Source: Candidatus Electronema nielsenii (lineage in GTDB: Bacteria; Desulfobacterota; Desulfobulbia; Desulfobulbales; Desulfobulbaceae). Taken from it: DNA of 9,555 nt. The notes below the pieces were generated by a model that was not told the origin of the DNA, made no database searches, and saw only the letters and a program-made list of their open reading frames with translations. This document shows, one piece after another, positions 6,097 to 9,555 of this stretch; positions within the stretch are counted from its first letter, which is position 1, and every line of letters begins with the position of its first letter. The position numbers and the translations under genes were made by a program. The stretch spans positions 1 to 9,555 of the forward strand of contig JAGIXO010000063.1 in the NCBI GenBank assembly GCA_026122915.1, read 5' to 3'.

Positions 6097-8430
6097 CTAT
6101 CCATCAGCCTTCTTCCTGCGGCCCGGCTTCTTCCCCTTTGCCGCAAGAGGCAGCAGGCTGGCGGTGTATTTCTGGTACAGATCAAAGAGGAAGGCCACCC
6201 GCTCGGCCTCGGATTTGAAATCACGGCGACCATAGGCAGCATCCACGGCCTTGTCTAAGGCGCGGTGTGCCTCGTGCAGCACGGGCGGCATGGTCAGCGG
6301 ATCGTAGAGATCAGCGAGCGAGGAGTCCGGGAACTGAGCGCGAGCATCCAGCACAGCTTGCGCGGCAGCTTCCACCGCCTGCTGCTGCTTGTCGCTTGGG
6401 CTTGGTGGCCAAGGGAAGTTGTTGTAAACGATGCTGGCGGAATAGCGGTAGCGGCTTTCAAGGCGACCGCAGGTAGTGCGCATCCAAGCATTGTGCATGA
6501 GGGATGTCAGAATGCCGAAATCAAACAGCGTTGCATCTGGAACCTGAAAGTTTGCGTTACCACAGACAACATCTGCCGAAAGATAGCCAACTGGAATGTA
6601 GATTCTGTTCTCTGAGGTGTGTGCTGGAACAAGTAGGTACGTTGTTTTGCACTGCCGTATCTCCGCAAATAAGGTCGGAGTCGCTGCCAGTTCCCGTGTG
6701 TCTGCTTTGGTGCTTACCAGCCGCATATCTCTGACTTTTTCTATCCGTTGCTTGACCAATGGCATCTTGTTGAGAAGGTTTGGCGGACAATCCACCAGCC
6801 ATAAACAATAGCGGGGTGTGTTGTACAGGAACTCATCCGCATTGAGAAAGCGTCTTATCCATTGCGTAGAATCCGGCTCCCGGTGAATCAGCTCCTTATA
6901 TTCCTCAGCAGACAATAAAAGATTGCCACCGTCAGCCGGTTTGCTTCCATACAGCATCGACGGCACAGAACAAATTGGAACCCTGCGGTTGCACAGCAGC
7001 ACATTCGGCGCATCAACCAGATACGGGTTGATGTTGTTCACCGCGATGCAATGCGACTCGCCCTTGATGTCTTCATACTCGAACAACCACTTAGGCTGCA
7101 CCTCCTCTGCCGCAAAGCCAACAATCACGCAATGCACAGCGGCCTTGCCCCGCCCCTCGTTGTTCCACTGAAAGGTGCGGTGGGCGAAGAATATCCGGCA
7201 GCCTTGTGAGAGCAGCCAATTCCACAGCACACTGACCTGCTCGCCTTGACAGATGGAGTTCGTGGAGACAAAGGCGCAGCGGATGGCTGTATTCCGCAGC
7301 ATCTGTGCTGCCTTCACGTACCAGGCCGCAACAAAATCCAGCAGGCCGCTGTTGTTGATGCCTGCAAAGACCAGAGCAGCATCCGTTCTCTGTTCCGCGT
7401 TCTGATAAGTTTTCCCCACAAACGGCGGATTGCCCATGATGTAACTCAGTCGCTCCACCGGAACCACCTCGTTCCAGTCAAGGCGGAGAGCATTGCCGCA
7501 GATGATGTTCGGACTGGTTTTCAGCGGGATGCGAGCGAAGTAGAGGCCGAACTCCTCGGAAACCTGCTGGTTCATCTGGTGGTCAGTCAGCCAGAGAGCC
7601 ACTTGCGCGATCTGAGCCGGGAACTCTTCCAGTTCTATGCCGAAGAACTGATCAACATTCAGGCGGATGAGACCGCGCACATCCAAGCTCTGCTGCACCT
7701 TCTCAACCTCGTTCCGCACGCTGGTGTGGAGGACGCGGAGAATGTCCAATTCGAGCAGACGCAGCTCACGGTAGGCAATCACCAAGAAGTTGCCGCAGCC
7801 GCAAGCAGGATCGAGAAAGGTCAGACTGCGTAGCTTCTGATGGAACTCTTCCAGCTTCTTGCGAGTGCCCTTCACCTTGCCGAACTCCTCGCGCAGGCTG
7901 TCGAGAAAGAGCGGCTTGATCAGCTTGAGAATGTTCTGCTCGCTGGTGTAGTGCGCACCAAGGTTGCGGCGGGCTTGCTTGTCCATGATCGACTGGAACA
8001 GCGAGCCGAAGATAGCTGGAGAGATACGCGACCAATCCAAGCCGCAGCAGTCGAGCAGGCTCTGGCGCATGGCCGCGTCAAAGGCAGCAATGGGCAGCGG
8101 CTCCTCGAAGAGCTTGCCGTTGATGAAGGGAAAGGCGGCAAGCTGCTCGTCAAGATGCTTGAAACGGCGGTCTTCCGGCGTGTTGAGCACTTGGAAGAAA
8201 GCAGCAAGCTGCGGGCCGGTGTCGCTGCCGTCCTCGCCGGTGCGCTGCTCGATGAAGTCCTGAAACTGCTGCGGTTGAAAGATGCCGGTGTCCTCGGCAA
8301 AGAGGCAGAAGAGCAGCCGGACAAGATAGACCTCCAGCGCATGGCCGCCGTAGCCGGTCTCCTTCATCAGGTCGTGCAGACGGCCCATGCGCTCCGCCGC
8401 CTTGATGTTGACTGGGTCTTGCTCGCGCAC
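6097..8430 (-). CDS. Methyltransferase and recognition part of the MmeI-like enzyme (downstream frame)
   Basis: A 777-codon open frame holding everything but the nuclease. Residues 1-150 are the helical linker. 'LGAHYTS' (157-163) resembles methyltransferase motif X. 'FLDPACGCGNFL' (205-216) is the S-adenosylmethionine-binding motif I, and 'IMGNPPFVG' (331-339) is the catalytic NPPF motif of gamma-class N6-adenine methyltransferases. The stretch from about 480 to 680 is the presumed target-recognition domain. The tail is helical and ends in a basic 'KKPGRRKKADG'. The GTG at 8430 merely opens the frame: upstream codons in the same frame ('FGFIAGYQSHAV') belong to the family and no Shine-Dalgarno precedes it. 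If it is translated, the product could methylate without cutting, since this region holds the modification activity in MmeI (inference). Confidence 0.8.
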   Translation of the reverse strand: MREQDPVNIKAAERMGRLHDLMKETGYGGHALEVYLVRLLFCLFAEDTGIFQPQQFQDFIEQRTGEDGSDTGPQLAAFFQVLNTPEDRRFKHLDEQLAAFPFINGKLFEEPLPIAAFDAAMRQSLLDCCGLDWSRISPAIFGSLFQSIMDKQARRNLGAHYTSEQNILKLIKPLFLDSLREEFGKVKGTRKKLEEFHQKLRSLTFLDPACGCGNFLVIAYRELRLLELDILRVLHTSVRNEVEKVQQSLDVRGLIRLNVDQFFGIELEEFPAQIAQVALWLTDHQMNQQVSEEFGLYFARIPLKTSPNIICGNALRLDWNEVVPVERLSYIMGNPPFVGKTYQNAEQRTDAALVFAGINNSGLLDFVAAWYVKAAQMLRNTAIRCAFVSTNSICQGEQVSVLWNWLLSQGCRIFFAHRTFQWNNEGRGKAAVHCVIVGFAAEEVQPKWLFEYEDIKGESHCIAVNNINPYLVDAPNVLLCNRRVPICSVPSMLYGSKPADGGNLLLSAEEYKELIHREPDSTQWIRRFLNADEFLYNTPRYCLWLVDCPPNLLNKMPLVKQRIEKVRDMRLVSTKADTRELAATPTLFAEIRQCKTTYLLVPAHTSENRIYIPVGYLSADVVCGNANFQVPDATLFDFGILTSLMHNAWMRTTCGRLESRYRYSASIVYNNFPWPPSPSDKQQQAVEAAAQAVLDARAQFPDSSLADLYDPLTMPPVLHEAHRALDKAVDAAYGRRDFKSEAERVAFLFDLYQKYTASLLPLAAKGKKPGRRKKADG

Positions 8431-8879
8431 CGCGTGGCTCTGGTAGCCCGCAATGAAGCCGAAGAGCGCAGGTGCTTGTGCAAGTCCTTCAGCTCAAAGT
8501 CATGGCGGCTGTCCTCCTCCAGATCATAGAGGCGGAAGCGGGCGAAGTCGGAAACAAGGAGGTAACGCGGCAGCTCGCGCTCCTTGAGACCGGGAAAATA
8601 GCCGAGGGCTTGCTGGTGAGCGCGGTCAAGGTCTTTGCCCCGCGACTTATGCTCGATCAGCAGCTTGCCTTTCCAGAGCAGGTCGATGCAGCCGTCGCGC
8701 CCGTCGAGCTTCTTCACCCGCTGCTCAAAGCTGGCGACTCTGCGGCGGTCTATGCCGAAGACGTGGAAGAACTCGTTCCAGAAGGTCTTCGCTTCGGCCT
8801 GCTCTGAAGCCTCGTCCGCCCACCTCCGTGAAAAGGCGACAGCACGGGACTTGATTTCGTTCCAGCTAAGTGGGGGCAT
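8367..8879 (-). CDS. PD-ExK nuclease part of the MmeI-like enzyme (upstream frame)
   Basis: A 170-codon frame whose first 138 residues are the MmeI-type nuclease domain. The catalytic set is Asp66, Glu76 and Lys78 in 'CIDLLWKGKLLIEHKS'. Asp and Glu are ten residues apart, with Lys two further on, the same spacing as the Asp70-Glu80-Lys82 site of MmeI. 'AFSRRWADEASEQAEAKTFW' (15-34), 'RRRVASFEQRVKKL' (45-58) and 'GYFPGLKERELPRYLLVSDF' (93-112) are other family blocks. After Arg138 the frame reads 32 unrelated, Ser/Arg/Thr-rich residues to the stop at 8367, showing passage into the wrong frame. The ATG at 8879 lies 7 nt past the antitoxin stop, with a weak AGG about 10 nt upstream. On its own the fragment lacks any recognition domain, so directed cleavage is not expected. 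Confidence 0.8.
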   Translation of the reverse strand: MPPLSWNEIKSRAVAFSRRWADEASEQAEAKTFWNEFFHVFGIDRRRVASFEQRVKKLDGRDGCIDLLWKGKLLIEHKSRGKDLDRAHQQALGYFPGLKERELPRYLLVSDFARFRLYDLEEDSRHDFELKDLHKHLRSSASLRATRATRCASKTQSTSRRRSAWAVCTT

Positions 8880-8886
8880 GGGGGAG

Positions 8887-9207
8887 TTACCTGATCCCTA
8901 ACCCATGTTCTTTGCCCGCTACAGGTAGGCATTTTGTCCGTGCAGGACGTAGATCGACAGTAAGTCCAGCCTTAACTGCAATCCTGATCAGTGCATCAAT
9001 GGTGAATCTGCTAATTTTCCCTCTTGCGATATCGCTGATGCGCGGTTGACTGACTCCAAAAAGCTCCGCAGCCTCTTCCTGTGTCATACGTTCACGTTTC
9101 AGATAGCCGCTTATCTCCTCCATCAGTCTGCTCTTGATCTCAAGAATAGCACGCTCGCCAGAATCATCAGTCAGCGCATCCCAGACACTGTTGAATCTCT
9201 CTGTCAT
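8887..9207 (-). CDS. Xre-family HTH antitoxin (HigA-like)
   Basis: A 106-residue DNA-binding protein of the Xre/Cro type that partners Gp49-like toxins, neutralising the toxin and repressing the operon. The helix-turn-helix covers about residues 41-64: 'MTQEEAAELFGVSQPRISDI' followed by 'ARGK', with recognition helix 'SQPRISDIARG'. The following 'ISRFTIDALIRIAVKAGL' is the usual family helix. The N-terminal 'RFNSVWDAL' segment also matches HigA2-type antitoxins that accompany this toxin. The last 20 residues look unstructured. Its ATG overlaps the toxin stop as ATGA (9204-9207), and a near-perfect AAGGAGG precedes it by 8 nt, so it is probably translated more strongly than the toxin. Toxin-first order is the HigBA arrangement. 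The MmeI-like gene follows after 7 nt, so this protein may also control the restriction-modification gene (inference). Confidence 0.88.
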   Translation of the reverse strand: MTERFNSVWDALTDDSGERAILEIKSRLMEEISGYLKRERMTQEEAAELFGVSQPRISDIARGKISRFTIDALIRIAVKAGLTVDLRPARTKCLPVAGKEHGLGIR

Positions 9208-9539
9208 GATGATTTCCTCCTTAGAATTTCCTCATACCGTTCCTTGGCAACGTCAACATCCGCTTTGCGGGTCTTTTCAGTCTTCTTCTGAAATGCGTGG
9301 AGAACGTACACAGCATCATCAAATTTGGCGACATACATGACGCGGAAGATGCCACCTTCATCCTGAATCCTGATTTCCTTCACACCTGCACCGACAGCGG
9401 GGAAGGTCTTCCAGTCATCCGGCTCACTGCCCCTCTGCACCTTCTCCAACTGATACCCCGCATCCTGCATGGCTGCGCGGGGGAATCTCTTTAAGTCTCT
9501 CAACGAGGTGCCGACAAACTCAATCTTCTTGTGCGTCAT
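9204..9539 (-). CDS. RelE/ParE-superfamily toxin, phage Gp49-like (HigB type)
   Basis: A 111-residue basic protein of the phage-derived Gp49-like/HigB family (DUF891), usually ribosome-dependent mRNA endonucleases. Family blocks are 'FVGTSLRDLKRFP' (8-20), 'AGYQLEKVQRGSEPDDWKTF' (27-46), 'GAGVKEIRI' (50-58), 'IFRVMYVAKFDDAVYVLHAF' (64-83) and 'QKKTEKTRKADVDVAKERY' (84-102), which together cover the full usual length. The gene is complete, with its ATG at 9539 just inside the right edge. There is no Shine-Dalgarno upstream; a TATAAT box lies only 5 nt before the ATG, implying a very short or absent leader. It overlaps the antitoxin by 4 nt. Toxicity is inferred from family and pairing, not shown. 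Confidence 0.88.
   Translation of the reverse strand: MTHKKIEFVGTSLRDLKRFPRAAMQDAGYQLEKVQRGSEPDDWKTFPAVGAGVKEIRIQDEGGIFRVMYVAKFDDAVYVLHAFQKKTEKTRKADVDVAKERYEEILRRKSS
9216..9222 (-). promoter_or_regulatory. Strong ribosome binding site of the antitoxin gene
   Basis: AAGGAGG on the minus strand lies 8 nt before the antitoxin ATG, inside the toxin's coding end. It contrasts with the toxin, which lacks one, and would favour antitoxin excess from a shared mRNA. Confidence 0.8.
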
Positions 9540-9544
9540 AACTG

Positions 9545-9550
9545 ATTATA
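9545..9550 (-). promoter_or_regulatory. Probable -10 box of the toxin-antitoxin promoter
   Basis: A perfect TATAAT on the minus strand lies 5 nt upstream of the toxin ATG (9539). Transcription would start at or near the ATG itself, a leaderless or nearly leaderless message. The -35 box would lie beyond the right edge and cannot be judged. Confidence 0.5.
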
Positions 9551-9555
9551 TAAAA

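Larger units (their letters stand above)
6097..8879 (-). pseudogene. Frameshifted MmeI-family (type IIL) restriction-modification gene
   Basis: Two adjacent reading frames together form one MmeI-like protein. MmeI-type enzymes join an N-terminal PD-ExK nuclease, a helical linker, an adenine methyltransferase, a target-recognition domain and a C-terminal helical tail in one chain, using a single recognition domain for both activities. The first frame (from 8879) ends the family sequence at Arg138 ('KDLHKHLR'); the family then resumes in the other frame as 'LFGFIAGYQ', leading into 'REQDPVNIK'. One base is missing from what should read CGCCTCTTC on the minus strand, at about 8466. Adding it gives about 927 residues against 919 for MmeI. 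All visible catalytic motifs are intact, so the lesion looks recent or could be a sequencing or assembly error. No slippery homopolymer is present. The gene starts 7 nt after the antitoxin stop. Confidence 0.85.

Noticed and set aside
5979..6218. Small repeat-containing protein on the plus strand
   Set aside because: The 23-bp period shifts frame in every unit, no ribosome binding site is seen, and the frame runs antisense into the methyltransferase.
8463..8471. Programmed -1 frameshift site
   Set aside because: No X-XXY-YYZ heptamer or homopolymer is present at the junction, so a deletion or sequence error is simpler.
7246..8529. Long plus-strand open frames opposite the methyltransferase and nuclease region
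   Set aside because: They are antisense to clear family sequence, have no recognisable domains and have repetitive leucine/glutamate-rich composition typical of antisense shadows.

Overview
All seven recognisable genes lie on the minus strand, so they read from the right edge to the left. Base composition is roughly balanced. Exported proteins with cleavable signal peptides and a likely outer-membrane barrel point to a Gram-negative bacterium. Gene style and the palindromic repeat would fit Desulfobacterota or Gammaproteobacteria, but that is an impression, because nothing here fixes the taxon.

Right block (about 6097-9539): a defence-like transcription unit. It opens with a Gp49-like/HigB-type RelE-superfamily toxin. 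An Xre/HigA-type antitoxin overlaps the toxin by 4 nt. Seven nt further on is a single-chain MmeI-family restriction-modification gene, with a PD-ExK nuclease at the N-terminus followed by a gamma-class adenine methyltransferase. That gene carries a one-base deletion near 8466 that puts the nuclease and methyltransferase domains in different frames. Restoring one base gives a protein of about 927 residues, close to MmeI (919 aa), with the key motifs intact.

Middle (5774-6096): a 323-nt gene-free stretch made of two different repeat structures. Right after the methyltransferase stop are four 23-bp tandem units, each a small palindrome, plus a degenerate fifth. Closer to modA is a 139-bp nested inverted repeat resembling a non-autonomous palindromic mobile element (MITE/REP-like).

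Left block (11-5773): modA, the periplasmic molybdate-binding protein, without modB or modC in the window. It is followed by an exported DUF4105/Lnb-N-type protein ending like an outer-membrane beta-barrel, then an MBOAT O-acyltransferase (AlgI type) and an AlgJ/AlgX-like SGNH acetyltransferase. The last two are 4 nt apart and have their own plausible sigma-70 promoter. They form a standard two-part cell-surface O-acetylation machine: MBOAT moves the acyl group across the inner membrane and the SGNH protein transfers it to a polysaccharide in the periplasm. Which polymer is modified cannot be told from this window.
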